A DNA stretch of 64,000 nt from Synechococcus sp. Nb3U1 (GTDB lineage: Bacteria; Cyanobacteriota; Cyanobacteriia; Thermostichales; Thermostichaceae): the NCBI RefSeq assembly GCF_021533835.1, contig NZ_JAKFYQ010000002.1, positions 682,001 to 746,000 of the forward strand, in the 5' to 3' direction. The notes under the pieces are model-generated. The model saw only the letters and a program-made list of their open reading frames with translations, searched no databases and was not told where the DNA came from. Of the stretch, positions 44,529 to 53,196 are shown piece after piece. Position 1 is the stretch's first letter. Every line of letters begins with the position of its first letter. The translations under genes were made by a program, and so were the position numbers.

Positions 44529-45380
44529 ATGCAGTACCGTCGCATCGCCCTTAGAGTTCAATACCTCGGCAGCGCCTTTCATGGTTGGCAGCGTCAGGCG
44601 GCCCACCGCAGCGTGCAGGGGGTTTTGGAAGAGGCGATCGCTTCTCGGGCGGGGCACAAAGTCATCTTGCATGGGGCCGGACGGACGGATGCAGGGGTGC
44701 ATGCGGCTGGGCAAATGGCCCATTTTGACACCACCTCTACCATTCGCCCCAGCGATTGGAGCAGGGTTTTGAATGCCTGTCTGCCGGAGGATGTGGCGGT
44801 GCTGGCCTCGGCGGAAGTGCCCGATTCCTGGCATGCCCGTTTTTCGGCAACACGGCGACGGTACCGTTACCTGATCCTGAACCGGGAGCGCCCGGATGTC
44901 TTCTGGCGGTTGTTCAGTTGGCATGTGCGCTGGCCCCTTCAGGTGGAACGAATGTCAGAAGCCCTCAACTCACTGCTGGGGGAGCACAGTCTGGAAGCCT
45001 TTCGCTGCACGGGATCCAAACGAGCCCACTCTACAGTTCAGGTGCAGGAGGTGCTTTGCCAACGGTTGGGGGAGATGGTCAGCATCGAAGTGCAGGCCAG
45101 TGGCTTTCTCTATCGCATGATGCGGCTGTTGGTGGGATCCCTGCAGGTGGTGGGTCGTGGCGAACTCAGCCCAGAGGGTTTTGTGCGGCTGTGGCAACAG
45201 AACGACTGGAGCCAGATGCGCACCCGCTACAGTGCCCCGCCGCAAGGGTTATGCCTGACGGATGTGGGCTATGCTGCGGATCCTTTTGGCCAGCTTTTTG
45301 CCCATTCCCCCCCGTTTTGGGTTCTGCCGCTAGCCGCTCCTCCTCCGACTCTCGCTCCTCTTGCCCATTCCTTCGGTTGA
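44529..45380 (+). CDS. truA: tRNA pseudouridine(38-40) synthase
   Basis: The 283-residue protein has the catalytic Asp54 in GAGRTDAGVHAAGQ, the N-terminal RRIALRVQYLGSAFHGWQRQ, and the family motifs FLYRMMRLLVGSLQ and MRTRYSAPPQGLCLTDV. It modifies U38-40 in the anticodon stem-loop of several tRNAs. It lies between rplQ and rplM, with 18 bases to rplM, so it is part of the ribosomal operon. Confidence 0.96.
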   Translation: MQYRRIALRVQYLGSAFHGWQRQAAHRSVQGVLEEAIASRAGHKVILHGAGRTDAGVHAAGQMAHFDTTSTIRPSDWSRVLNACLPEDVAVLASAEVPDSWHARFSATRRRYRYLILNRERPDVFWRLFSWHVRWPLQVERMSEALNSLLGEHSLEAFRCTGSKRAHSTVQVQEVLCQRLGEMVSIEVQASGFLYRMMRLLVGSLQVVGRGELSPEGFVRLWQQNDWSQMRTRYSAPPQGLCLTDVGYAADPFGQLFAHSPPFWVLPLAAPPPTLAPLAHSFG

Positions 45381-45398
45381 TCTTTTCCTTTTCCTGCT

Positions 45399-45854
45399 AT
45401 GAACAAAACCCCCCTTCCCACCCCGCAAACCACGACCCCTCGGTGGTACCTAGTGGATGCCGCCGATCAGCGACTGGGTCGCTTGGCCACTGCTGTTGCT
45501 ACCCTGTTGCGGGGTAAACACAAGCCCGACTTTACCCCTCACCTAGATATGGGTGATTATGTCATTGTGATCAATGCTGAAAAAGTGGCGATCACCGGCA
45601 GAAAGCGCACCCAGAAGATTTATCGGCGCCACTCTGGCCGTCCTGGTGGGATGAAAACCGAAACCTTTGCTCAACTCCAAGCCCGCTTACCGGAACGGGT
45701 GGTGGAAAAAGCCATCAAAGGTATGTTGCCCCACACCCGCTTGGGCCGCCAACAGTTCACCAAGCTGAAGGTCTACGTTGGGCCACAGCACCCCCACGAG
45801 GCACAACAGCCTCAGGTTTATCCTCTCAACACGATCCCAGGAGCAAAAGCATGA
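45399..45854 (+). CDS. rplM: Ribosomal protein L13
   Basis: The 151-residue protein contains [50 protein letters not shown] and [15 protein letters not shown]. It is an early-assembly protein of the large subunit. The stop overlaps the rpsI start as ATGA, implying coupled translation. Confidence 0.97.
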   Translation: MNKTPLPTPQTTTPRWYLVDAADQRLGRLATAVATLLRGKHKPDFTPHLDMGDYVIVINAEKVAITGRKRTQKIYRRHSGRPGGMKTETFAQLQARLPERVVEKAIKGMLPHTRLGRQQFTKLKVYVGPQHPHEAQQPQVYPLNTIPGAKA

Positions 45855-46261
45855 CGCAAGCGAGCAGCAGCCCAGCCGTCTATTGGGGAACCGGACGCCG
45901 CAAAACCGCCATTGCCCGTGTCCGTTTGGTGCCGGGTACTGGCCAGGTCACGATTAATGACAGACCGGGCGACCAGTATTTGCAGTACCAGGAACTATTG
46001 TTGGCCAATGTGAAGGGGCCGCTGGAGATTCTCGGGTTGGAAAACGCCTACGATATTCTGGTGCGGGCCCACGGCGGCGGAGTTCATGGCCAGGCGGATG
46101 CGATCAAACTCGGGGTGGCACGGGCCCTGTGTGAGATGGATCCCGCCAACCGTAGCCCCCTCAAAGTGGAGGGCTACTTGAAACGGGATCCGCGGGCGGT
46201 GGAACGGAAGAAGTACGGCTTGCGCAAGGCCCGCAAAGCCCCCCAATACTCGAAGCGTTAA
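45851..46261 (+). CDS. rpsI: Ribosomal protein S9
   Basis: The 136-residue protein has [20 protein letters not shown] and [20 protein letters not shown] and ends in the S9 tail [14 protein letters not shown], whose last residues reach the P-site tRNA. It overlaps rplM by four bases. Confidence 0.98.
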   Translation: MTQASSSPAVYWGTGRRKTAIARVRLVPGTGQVTINDRPGDQYLQYQELLLANVKGPLEILGLENAYDILVRAHGGGVHGQADAIKLGVARALCEMDPANRSPLKVEGYLKRDPRAVERKKYGLRKARKAPQYSKR

Positions 46262-46341
46262 TTCTTGGTTAGGTTGGGGATTGACTGGGATCCTTGTCAT
46301 TGTTTTTCATGGATGGACATCAGGTCAACTTGGAGGTTGTC

Positions 46342-46566
46342 ATGCCGAAAAAAGGATTGCACCCGCAGTGGTACCCGGAGGCCAAGGTGATTTGCAATGG
46401 AGAGGTGGTGATGACTGTGGGATCCACTCAGCCGGAGCTGAAAGTGGATGTCTGGTCGGGCAATCACCCCTTTTTCACGGGCAGCCAAAAGATCATTGAC
46501 AGCGAAGGTCGTGTGGAGAAGTTCATGCGCAAATACGGCATGGGGGGCAGCAAAAAGGCCAAGTAG
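46342..46566 (+). CDS. rpmE: Ribosomal protein L31 (zinc-free type)
   Basis: The 74-residue protein begins MPKKGLHPQWYPEAKVICNG and has VWSGNHPFFTG where the zinc form has a CxxC pair; only one Cys remains, so this is the C-minus type. GGAGG lies five bases before ATG 46342, which decides this start over an upstream ATG at 46294. Part of the large subunit; between rpsI and prfA. Confidence 0.95.
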   Translation: MPKKGLHPQWYPEAKVICNGEVVMTVGSTQPELKVDVWSGNHPFFTGSQKIIDSEGRVEKFMRKYGMGGSKKAK

Positions 46567-46621
46567 CGCACAGGGCCTGGGTGTTGTGAACAACGCTTGA
46601 ATTCTTCTTGGCGCTAGGTCT

Positions 46622-47701
46622 ATGGCTTCTGCTCAACTGATCGATCAGCTCAAAAACGTCGAAACCACCTTTGATGAACTGACGGTGCGTCTAGCGGATC
46701 CGGACGTGGCCACTGACCCAGCTGAGTTGCAACGCATCGCCAAAGCCCGTTCCTCCCTGGAGGCGACCGTTCAGGCCTTTCACGACTGGCAAAACCTGAT
46801 CCGAGATCTCAAGCAAGCCGAAGAAGTGTTGCGGGAGTCCGCTTCCGATCCGGATATGGCGGCAATGGCCACGCTGGAGCTACAGGAATTGCGCTCTCGG
46901 CAGGAACAGCTCGAAGCGCAGCTCACCATCCTGTTGTTGCCTCGGGATCCCAACGATGACAAAAACATCATGTTGGAGATTCGCGCCGGTACGGGTGGAG
47001 ATGAGGCGGCCTTGTGGGCAGCGGATTTGGCCCGCATGTACATTCGCTATGCCGAGAGCTTGGGGTGGTCGGTACGCTTGGCGAGCCTCTCGGAAGGGGA
47101 ACTGGGGGGTTATAAAGAAGCGATCCTGGAAATTCAAGGGGATCAGGTTTACAGCAAGCTCAAGTTTGAAGCTGGGGTACATCGGGTACAGCGGGTGCCA
47201 GCCACAGAAGCTCAAGGGCGTGTCCACACCTCGACGGCAACCGTGGCGGTCATGCCCGAAGTGGATGAAGTGGATGTGGTGATCGACCCAAAAGATATTG
47301 AAATGAAGACAGCCCGATCCGGCGGGGCAGGTGGCCAAAACGTCAACAAGGTGGAAACGGCGGTGGATTTGATCCACAAGCCCACTGGCATCCGCGTGTT
47401 TTGTACCGAAGAACGGTCGCAATTGCAGAACCGGCAGCGGGCTATGCAAATTTTGCGGGCCAAGCTCTACGAGATCAAACTGCAAGAACAACTGGCCTCG
47501 ATTAGCTCCAACCGGCGCATGCAGGTGGGTACGGGATCCCGCTCGGAGAAAATTCGCACCTACAACTACAAAGACAACCGCGTCACCGACCACCGCCTGA
47601 ATCAGAACTTCCCTCTGCAACCGATTCTGGAGGGGGAGTTGGGGGATCTAATTCAAGCCTGTATCGGTCTCTATCAAAAAGAATTGTTGGCAGAGATGTA
47701 G
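46622..47701 (+). CDS. prfA: Peptide chain release factor 1
   Basis: The 359-residue protein carries the GGQ catalytic motif (237-239, in [13 protein letters not shown]) and the PAT tripeptide (193-195, in [10 protein letters not shown]) that reads UAA/UAG, so it is RF1 and not RF2. The GGQ loop reaches the peptidyl-transferase centre and releases the peptide. It ends the conserved ribosomal operon; the next genes are convergent. Confidence 0.98.
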   Translation: MASAQLIDQLKNVETTFDELTVRLADPDVATDPAELQRIAKARSSLEATVQAFHDWQNLIRDLKQAEEVLRESASDPDMAAMATLELQELRSRQEQLEAQLTILLLPRDPNDDKNIMLEIRAGTGGDEAALWAADLARMYIRYAESLGWSVRLASLSEGELGGYKEAILEIQGDQVYSKLKFEAGVHRVQRVPATEAQGRVHTSTATVAVMPEVDEVDVVIDPKDIEMKTARSGGAGGQNVNKVETAVDLIHKPTGIRVFCTEERSQLQNRQRAMQILRAKLYEIKLQEQLASISSNRRMQVGTGSRSEKIRTYNYKDNRVTDHRLNQNFPLQPILEGELGDLIQACIGLYQKELLAEM

Positions 47702-47740
47702 TCTTCTGAGTTGTCTTTTCTAAGCCTGATCCACATGATT

Positions 47741-47766
47741 CATTAATGTCGCTCATTAATGTCGCT
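47741..47766. repeat. Perfect 13-bp tandem duplication
   Basis: CATTAATGTCGCT occurs twice in a row (47741-47753 and 47754-47766). It contains the stop codon and last codons of the ABC permease gene, so the second copy repeats RH-stop outside the gene. Confidence 0.9.
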
Positions 47767-48670
47767 CTTCTTTGGAATAAAGCTGAACGGCCCCTAACGA
47801 CAACAGTAACACCACCCCAAACAACACCAACCCCATCGCCGAGGCATAGCCCATTTCTAAATGGCGGATCCCGCGTTCGTAAAGGTAGTAGACCAGGGTG
47901 AGGGTGCTGTAGACCGGGCCGCCGCGGGTGAGCAAGTACACTTCTTCAAACACCTTCATGGCAGCAATGGTGGAGAGAATCAGCACCAAGAGTTGATAGG
48001 GGCGCATCAGGGGTAGGGTAATCCAGCGGTGTTGCTGCCAGCGGTTGGCCCCATCCAGAGCGGCGGCTTCGTACAAAGGGGTTGGGATCCCTTGCAACCC
48101 TGCCAGGTAGATGACCATGTAGTAGCCCAAGCCCTTCCAGAGGGTGACCAAACTAACGGCAAACAAGGCCCAGCGGGGATCCGTCAACCACGGGATCCAC
48201 ACCGCATGCCCCGCTACCAGCGAAAGGATGTGATTCAAGAGGCCATTTTCCGCGTACAGCCAACGCCAGGCCAAGCCCGCCACCACCACCGAAAACACCA
48301 CCGGCAGGTAGTAGAGCAAGCGAAACATCCCAATTCCAGGCAATGACCGATTCACCAGAATCGCCAATCCCAGTGGTAGCCACACTAGGGGCGGCACCAC
48401 CAAAGCCACGTAGAGCAGCGTATTCCCTAAGGCTTTCCAAAAGAGGGGATCCCAGGTCAGGCGGCGGTAGTTTTCTAGGCCAACCCAGGTGGGGGCACTG
48501 AGCAGGTCATAGCGGGTCAAACTCAGGTAGAGAGCTTGCAACATCGGCCAAAAGGTGGCAATCCCCATCAATATCAGGGCCGGCAATAGAAACAGGTAGG
48601 GGCCGGAGCGGATCCAGACCTGTTCCCCTCTCTGTGGGGACGAGGACGGAGATGAATCTTCTTTAGCCAT
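47756..48670 (-). CDS. ABC sugar-type permease (MalF/UgpA-like)
   Basis: The protein (304 residues from ATG 48670) has six membrane helices and the EAA loop EAAALDGANRWQQHRWITLPLM that docks to the ATPase. The family imports sugars, glycerol phosphate or osmolytes through the inner membrane. The ATG at 48670 overlaps the binding-protein stop; an ATG 18 bases upstream is also possible. Only one permease and no ATPase gene are here; such systems normally need a second permease (MalG-like) and an MsmX/UgpC-like ATPase, which may be encoded elsewhere. Confidence 0.9.
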   Translation of the reverse strand: MAKEDSSPSSSPQRGEQVWIRSGPYLFLLPALILMGIATFWPMLQALYLSLTRYDLLSAPTWVGLENYRRLTWDPLFWKALGNTLLYVALVVPPLVWLPLGLAILVNRSLPGIGMFRLLYYLPVVFSVVVAGLAWRWLYAENGLLNHILSLVAGHAVWIPWLTDPRWALFAVSLVTLWKGLGYYMVIYLAGLQGIPTPLYEAAALDGANRWQQHRWITLPLMRPYQLLVLILSTIAAMKVFEEVYLLTRGGPVYSTLTLVYYLYERGIRHLEMGYASAMGLVLFGVVLLLSLGAVQLYSKEERH

Positions 48671-49961
48671 TCCAGCGTTGGGCCGCATCCTGCACCGCTG
48701 CCTGCACCGACTTTTCTGCCAACATCGCCCGTTGCAACTCTTCGTAGAGGATGTTTTGCAAATCTGCCAATCTTTCCATCGGAGGGATCAACACCTGCGA
48801 ACGCTCCAGTTGGGCGGCACTGACCAGGCGAGCTTTGTCCAACACCGTTGCAGCTGTACCCGTAAAATAGGGATCCGCCGCCGTCGCCACCGTAGAGGGT
48901 AGGGTATTGGCCAACTGGGAAAATTCCAGTTGGTTCTCGGCATTCGTGAGGAAGAGGGCCAGGTGCACCGCCCGCTCTGGATGGGGGGTTGCTTTGGGAA
49001 TAGCCACATTCATCACCGCCGCACTGACGCGCCCATCAGCTCCAGCAATTTGGGGGGCCACATCCGTCACAGCGGCAATATCGGGGGCATTTTCTTGGAT
49101 TTGCCGTAAAAACTGCGGCCCGGTTAGCAAAAAGGCCAGTTCCCCCGATTGATACAGCTCCAGGGTGCGGCGGTGGCTTTCTGTGAGCACCTCCCGTGGG
49201 ATCCCGCCCGACTGAAATAACTCCACCCAGTAAGCAAAGGCCGCTTCTCCCGCCGGATTGTCGAACCCTGCTTTCCCGTTTTCATCCAGCAGCGGCAGGC
49301 CCATCTGCACCATCGCCTCCAGCACCTGCGCTCCATCCATGGTCAACATGAAGGCGTACTTGCCGGTGCGCTCCCGGATTTGGGGGGCGAGCTGGGCTAA
49401 CTCAGCATAGGTACTGGGAGGGGTATCGGGATCTAAGCCAGCTTTTTCCAGTAAAGCCCGGTTGTAGAGGGTAATGTCACTGGCCACGTACCAGGGCAGG
49501 CCAAAGGTGACCGCGGAGCTGGATCCGGCTCGCACCAGTTGGTTGGCCCGCCAGAGGTTAGGGAAATAGGCGGCTCGCTCCGTTGCAGAGACCTGCATCT
49601 CCAGATCCACAAGAGCATCCCGTTCGGCAAGTTTGCTGGCAAAAGGCGGATTGAGGTTGACCACATCTGGGCCTGTGTTGGCGGCCACTGCCGTCAGGAT
49701 TTTGGTTTCCATTTCCCCCCAGGGCACATCCACCCATTCCACACGGGTATCGGGGTATTGGCTCTGGAAGTTGGCGATCACCCGGTTTAGGTAGTCCTCG
49801 AAGGTGGGTTTCAGTTGCATCGTCCAAAAGCGGAGGCGGATCCCAGTTCCCCCATTAGACGTATTTGTACCCACGGGTCTTGCACCTCTTGCACCACAGG
49901 CTCCCAGTAGTAGGGCGGCGGAACTGAGCAAAAATCGACGACGGGATGGGATCCTCACCAC
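48663..49961 (-). CDS. Extracellular solute-binding protein (family 1), lipoprotein
   Basis: The 432-residue protein starts at GTG 49961 with a signal containing a Tat-like SRRRFLLSS and a lipobox LGAC (Cys21). The mature part has the family 1 sugar-binding fold: LRFWTMQLKPTFEDYLNRVIANFQ, then VEWVDVPWGEMETKI, and GPDVVNLNPPFASKLAE. It would deliver a sugar or related solute to the permease encoded next. The stop overlaps the permease start by eight bases, so the two are translated together. Substrate unknown. Confidence 0.9.
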   Translation of the reverse strand: MVRIPSRRRFLLSSAALLLGACGARGARPVGTNTSNGGTGIRLRFWTMQLKPTFEDYLNRVIANFQSQYPDTRVEWVDVPWGEMETKILTAVAANTGPDVVNLNPPFASKLAERDALVDLEMQVSATERAAYFPNLWRANQLVRAGSSSAVTFGLPWYVASDITLYNRALLEKAGLDPDTPPSTYAELAQLAPQIRERTGKYAFMLTMDGAQVLEAMVQMGLPLLDENGKAGFDNPAGEAAFAYWVELFQSGGIPREVLTESHRRTLELYQSGELAFLLTGPQFLRQIQENAPDIAAVTDVAPQIAGADGRVSAAVMNVAIPKATPHPERAVHLALFLTNAENQLEFSQLANTLPSTVATAADPYFTGTAATVLDKARLVSAAQLERSQVLIPPMERLADLQNILYEELQRAMLAEKSVQAAVQDAAQRWNG

Positions 49962-50048
49962 AGTGTTCTCCGACCTCAGGTGAGGCTATTTTACTCCCAG
50001 CCTGCTGTTGCTTTTGCCCAAGGCCTTCTGATTCAGATTCTGAGCAGA

Positions 50049-50155
50049 TACAGCCTTTTCCAGTGTTATCTGATACAGCAGATTCAGGTCAATCCCTTGC
50101 TCCATAAGGTTCTTTGCCTAGCTCAAGGGCCTGTGTGAAGTCGCAAAAGGCTGTA
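50049..50155 (+). repeat. TA-flanked inverted-repeat element (MITE-like), copy 2
   Basis: TACAGCCTTTTCC at the left and CGCAAAAGGCTGTA at the right bound an element of the same length and interior as copy 1 (same orientation). It lies in the 260-base gap before the cobJ fusion gene, the rest of which shows no other feature. Confidence 0.85.
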
Positions 50156-50221
50156 GGGAATGAGTCTGTATGAAAGCCATATGAACTGTAATGGATCTAA
50201 CAGGAGTTCACCCCCCACTCT

Positions 50222-52159
50222 ATGAAGCTTGCCCTCTTTGCCCCGACCCCGCATGGCCGCCAGATTGCCGCTCAACTGGGATCCCTTCTGACCCGCCAAC
50301 CGCTCACGACCCAAGATGCGGAGTCTGATTCTAGTCCGCCAGATGCCATCCTCTACTGGAGCAAAGCCAACCCCAACGGGGATCCCCTTCCCAAGCCCTG
50401 GCAAGCCTACGCCGATCCCAGCAACCCTTCTGGGCCGGGATCCCTCTCAGAAGCAGTTGCCCACATCTGGCTGCAGGTGCAAGGGTGTCTATTTGTCTTG
50501 GCCACTGGCTCAGTGGTACGCTTGATTGCCCCTTTACTGCAGAATAAGCACAGCGATCCGGCAGTGGTGGTGGTGGATGAGGCGGGCCGCTGGGTGATCA
50601 GCTTGTGTGGAGAACATGTGGGCGGCGCCGATGCCTTAGCCCGGCGGGTGGCTGCCGCTTTGGGGGTAGAGCCGGTGCTGACGTCTGGTTCCGAGGGATT
50701 GGGGATCCCACCTTTGGATTTGCTCGGGGATCCCTATGGGTGGCGGCGGGGAAAAGGGGATTGGACTCAGGTGGCGGTGGCCCTGAGCCGGGGAGAGCCT
50801 GTACAGGTGCAGCAAACCTGTGGCACAGAACTTTGGCGGCGGGCTTGGCCTGCGGAGCAACGGCTGTTCACCCCAACGGCGCAGGCCGTGGCCCAAATTT
50901 ACATCGGCGAACAGACCCTTCCCACAACAGGGATCCCAACCGTGAACTGGCATCCGCGGATGCTTTGGGTCGGGATTGGCTGTGAACGGGGCACCAGCCG
51001 AGCTTGGCTGGAGGGATCCCTGCGGCAGCTCCTCCAGGAACAGGGGCTGGCCTGGGAAGCCATTGCCGGTTTGGCCACCTTAGCGGTGAAGCAAGACGAA
51101 TCGGGGCTTCTGGAACTGGCTCAGGCGTACGATTGGCCCCTCCACTTCTTTGCGGCTGAAGACCTGGCTGGGATCCCGGTACCACACCCTTCAGAAATAG
51201 TTCGTCAAGCGGTGGGTACCCCTTCGGTGGCGGAGGCGGCTGCTCTACTAGCGGCAGAGTCTCGAAGCCAGCTGCGCCAGAAGTCTGTTCACGAAACTGC
51301 GGCTCCCCAAGCAACCTTAATCTGCCCCAAACGAGTTTGCACTTCCCCCTCCAAGGAAGCCTGTACCCTGGCGATCGCCCGTGCCCCCCGAGAATACTCG
51401 CCGCGCTCTGGACACCTGTGGCTGATCGGTACTGGCCCTGGGGAGCTGGCCCAGCTTACCCTTGCTGCTCGTATGGCCCTCACCCAAGCGGATGCGGTGA
51501 TCGGTTATCAACTCTACCTGGACTTGATTGAGCCTCTGTTGCACCCCGGCCAAATTCGGGATCCCTCCCCCATTACCCAGGAGATCCAGCGGGCGGAAAG
51601 AGCCATCACCTGGGCAGAACAAGGGCTTAGGGTAGCTGTGATCTCTTCTGGAGATGCGGGCATTTATGGCATGGCAGGCCTGGTGTTGCAGTGTTTGGCC
51701 CAAAAGGAATGGGATGGGATCCAACCTTCCCTGGAGGTATTACCCGGCATTTCAGCGCTACAGGCAGCAGCAGCCCAGTTGGGATCCCCTTTGATGCATG
51801 ACTTTTGCGCCATTTCTCTATCAGATTTGCTCACTCCTTGGCCGGTGATCGAAAAGCGCCTCCAGGCAGCCGCCACCGCCGATTTTGTGGTCGCTCTCTA
51901 CAATCCACGCTCCAAACAACGGCTGGATCCCTTCCTCAAAGCCATTCACATTTTTTTGCAGACACGTTCTGGCCATACCCCGGTGGCCTTGGCCCGTAAC
52001 CTTTACCGCCCCGGACAAGCGCTCCACCTTACCACGCTTGCGGATTTGGATCCCGAGCAAGTGGATATGTTGACACTGGTGCTGATCGGCAACTCTAACA
52101 CCTTTCAGTACGGCCAAAGACTGGTTACTCCCCGGGGCTACCGTTTGCGGGATCCCTGA
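50222..52159 (+). CDS. cobJ: Fused cobalt-precorrin-5A hydrolase (CbiG) and precorrin-3B C17-methyltransferase (CobJ)
   Basis: The 645-residue protein joins two enzymes of the corrin pathway. The CbiG part has the N-domain (about 90-160: LFVLATGSVVRLIAPLL and WVISLCGEHVGGADALARRVA) and the C-domain (about 245-345: LWVGIGCERGTS). A linker follows and then a SAM-dependent methyltransferase (about 400-645: LWLIGTGPGELAQLTLAA, SSGDAGIYGM, VALYNPRSKQR). CobJ/CbiH contracts the ring at C17 and CbiG then removes the two-carbon fragment, so the fusion brings consecutive steps together, as in other cyanobacteria. CobL is encoded downstream beyond a decayed insertion element. Confidence 0.93.
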   Translation: MKLALFAPTPHGRQIAAQLGSLLTRQPLTTQDAESDSSPPDAILYWSKANPNGDPLPKPWQAYADPSNPSGPGSLSEAVAHIWLQVQGCLFVLATGSVVRLIAPLLQNKHSDPAVVVVDEAGRWVISLCGEHVGGADALARRVAAALGVEPVLTSGSEGLGIPPLDLLGDPYGWRRGKGDWTQVAVALSRGEPVQVQQTCGTELWRRAWPAEQRLFTPTAQAVAQIYIGEQTLPTTGIPTVNWHPRMLWVGIGCERGTSRAWLEGSLRQLLQEQGLAWEAIAGLATLAVKQDESGLLELAQAYDWPLHFFAAEDLAGIPVPHPSEIVRQAVGTPSVAEAAALLAAESRSQLRQKSVHETAAPQATLICPKRVCTSPSKEACTLAIARAPREYSPRSGHLWLIGTGPGELAQLTLAARMALTQADAVIGYQLYLDLIEPLLHPGQIRDPSPITQEIQRAERAITWAEQGLRVAVISSGDAGIYGMAGLVLQCLAQKEWDGIQPSLEVLPGISALQAAAAQLGSPLMHDFCAISLSDLLTPWPVIEKRLQAAATADFVVALYNPRSKQRLDPFLKAIHIFLQTRSGHTPVALARNLYRPGQALHLTTLADLDPEQVDMLTLVLIGNSNTFQYGQRLVTPRGYRLRDP

Positions 52160-52322
52160 GAAAGCACCAGTCAGCTAGAGCAGCAGGAGCCCCGCGCTCT
52201 GGCAAAGCCGTTGTGCCGGAGGCATAGGGTCGGGAGGAATGCGCGTCCGGCGTAGGCACGCAGCCGGAGAAGAATCTATCGGACATACAGACAACCTCAC
52301 TCTGATGAAACAGAATGGAGCC

Positions 52323-52972
52323 ATGAATCAAGTCCTGACTATCTTCTGCAAACTCAAGGCATCTGAACCGCAAGCCATGAAATTGGATGCGACTTGGGAG
52401 GCCTTTGTGCAGGCGTTGAACTGGGTGAACCAGAACACGCCAGAGCAGATAGTCAATGCAGTGAAGTTGCAATCCCTCTGCTACTACGAGGTTCGTGCTC
52501 GCTTTGGTCTGTCGAGTAATCTGGCTCAACAGGTCTGCAGGCGAGTGGCAGGCTCTTGTCAGGCTCTTGTAAAGTTGCCAACCAAAAGCATCGTCTGGTG
52601 AAAGTGTTTAAGGTTGGGTTTGTCACCTATGACGCCCGCATCTTCTCGTTGCGACAGAAAGACTGGACGGTTTCACGCACCACCGTTGAGGGTCGGGAGC
52701 GCTTTGAATTGGCAATCGGCAACTACCACAGAGGGATGCTAGCAGGTTCTCACCCCAAGTCTGCCACGCTAGTCAAGCGAAAAGATGGCTCCTATTACCT
52801 CCAGATAGGTCTGGAGTCGGAGCCGCCAGAGTCGCAGGAAACAGAAGCAGTTTTGGGTGTGGATTTGGGGCGTACCGATATTGCACACACTTCGGAGGGG
52901 CAGCACTGGAATGGGCAAGACCTAACCCAAAAGTTCGAGAGCACTGAGGTTCCTGGTTATCTAGCAAGATAA
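52323..52972 (+). pseudogene. TnpB (IS200/IS605 family), frameshifted and internally deleted
   Basis: The reading frame starts at ATG 52323 (MNQVLTIFCKLKASEPQ, with SLCYYEVRARFGLSSNLAQQV) and breaks near 52570. It resumes in another frame: VKVFKVGFVTYDARIF, then RKDGSYYLQIGLE, and VLGVDLGRTDIAHTSEG (RuvC-I Asp). An 11-bp tandem duplication CAGGCTCTTGT (52549-52559, 52560-52570) sits exactly at the break; removing one copy restores one frame. After RuvC-I about half the protein is missing and a short tail VPGYLAR ends it. No active nuclease or transposase can be made. Confidence 0.88.
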
Positions 52973-52990
52973 CTGGAGGGCTACTGAAAG

Positions 52991-53020
52991 CCCGCGCTCT
53001 ATGCCTAGCATAGAGTGTCG
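52991..53020 (+). mobile_element. Right end of the IS200/IS605 remnant
   Basis: CCCGCGCTCT (52991-53000) leads into a perfect stem CTCTATGC/GCATAGAG (52997-53004 and 53008-53015) with a CTA loop, the kind of terminal hairpin these single-strand transposons need. CCCGCGCTCT also occurs at 52190-52199 near the other end and at the TnpB remnant near 29965, so all belong to one family. Confidence 0.65.
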
Positions 53021-53025
53021 GGTAG

Positions 53026-53196
53026 TTTGATGACAGGCTGGCCTCACGACCCCGGAACGAGCAGTTTCGGGAACGGGATGGCCGTCTGATCGAGGCTCAA
53101 CTGGGGTTCATTCGGGAAATACAGCGGGAAGTGGCCGAGCTGCGCCTGGATTTTCTCAACCCTATGCGCCAATACCACCCACCCATTGAACGTTAA
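53026..53196 (+). pseudogene. Orphan 3' end of a gene, no start
   Basis: An open frame of 56 codons after an in-frame TAG at 53023 reads FDDRLASRPRNEQFRERDGR, then a helical stretch (IREIQREVAELRLDF) and stops at 53196, directly before the cobL ATG. It has no plausible start. It begins just after the IS right end, so it is most likely the tail of a gene cut by the insertion or by a deletion beside it. Confidence 0.5.

Noticed and set aside
49978..50221. Cobalamin riboswitch before cobJ
   Set aside because: No B12-box or conserved core is seen in the leader; the gap holds the TA-flanked repeat instead.
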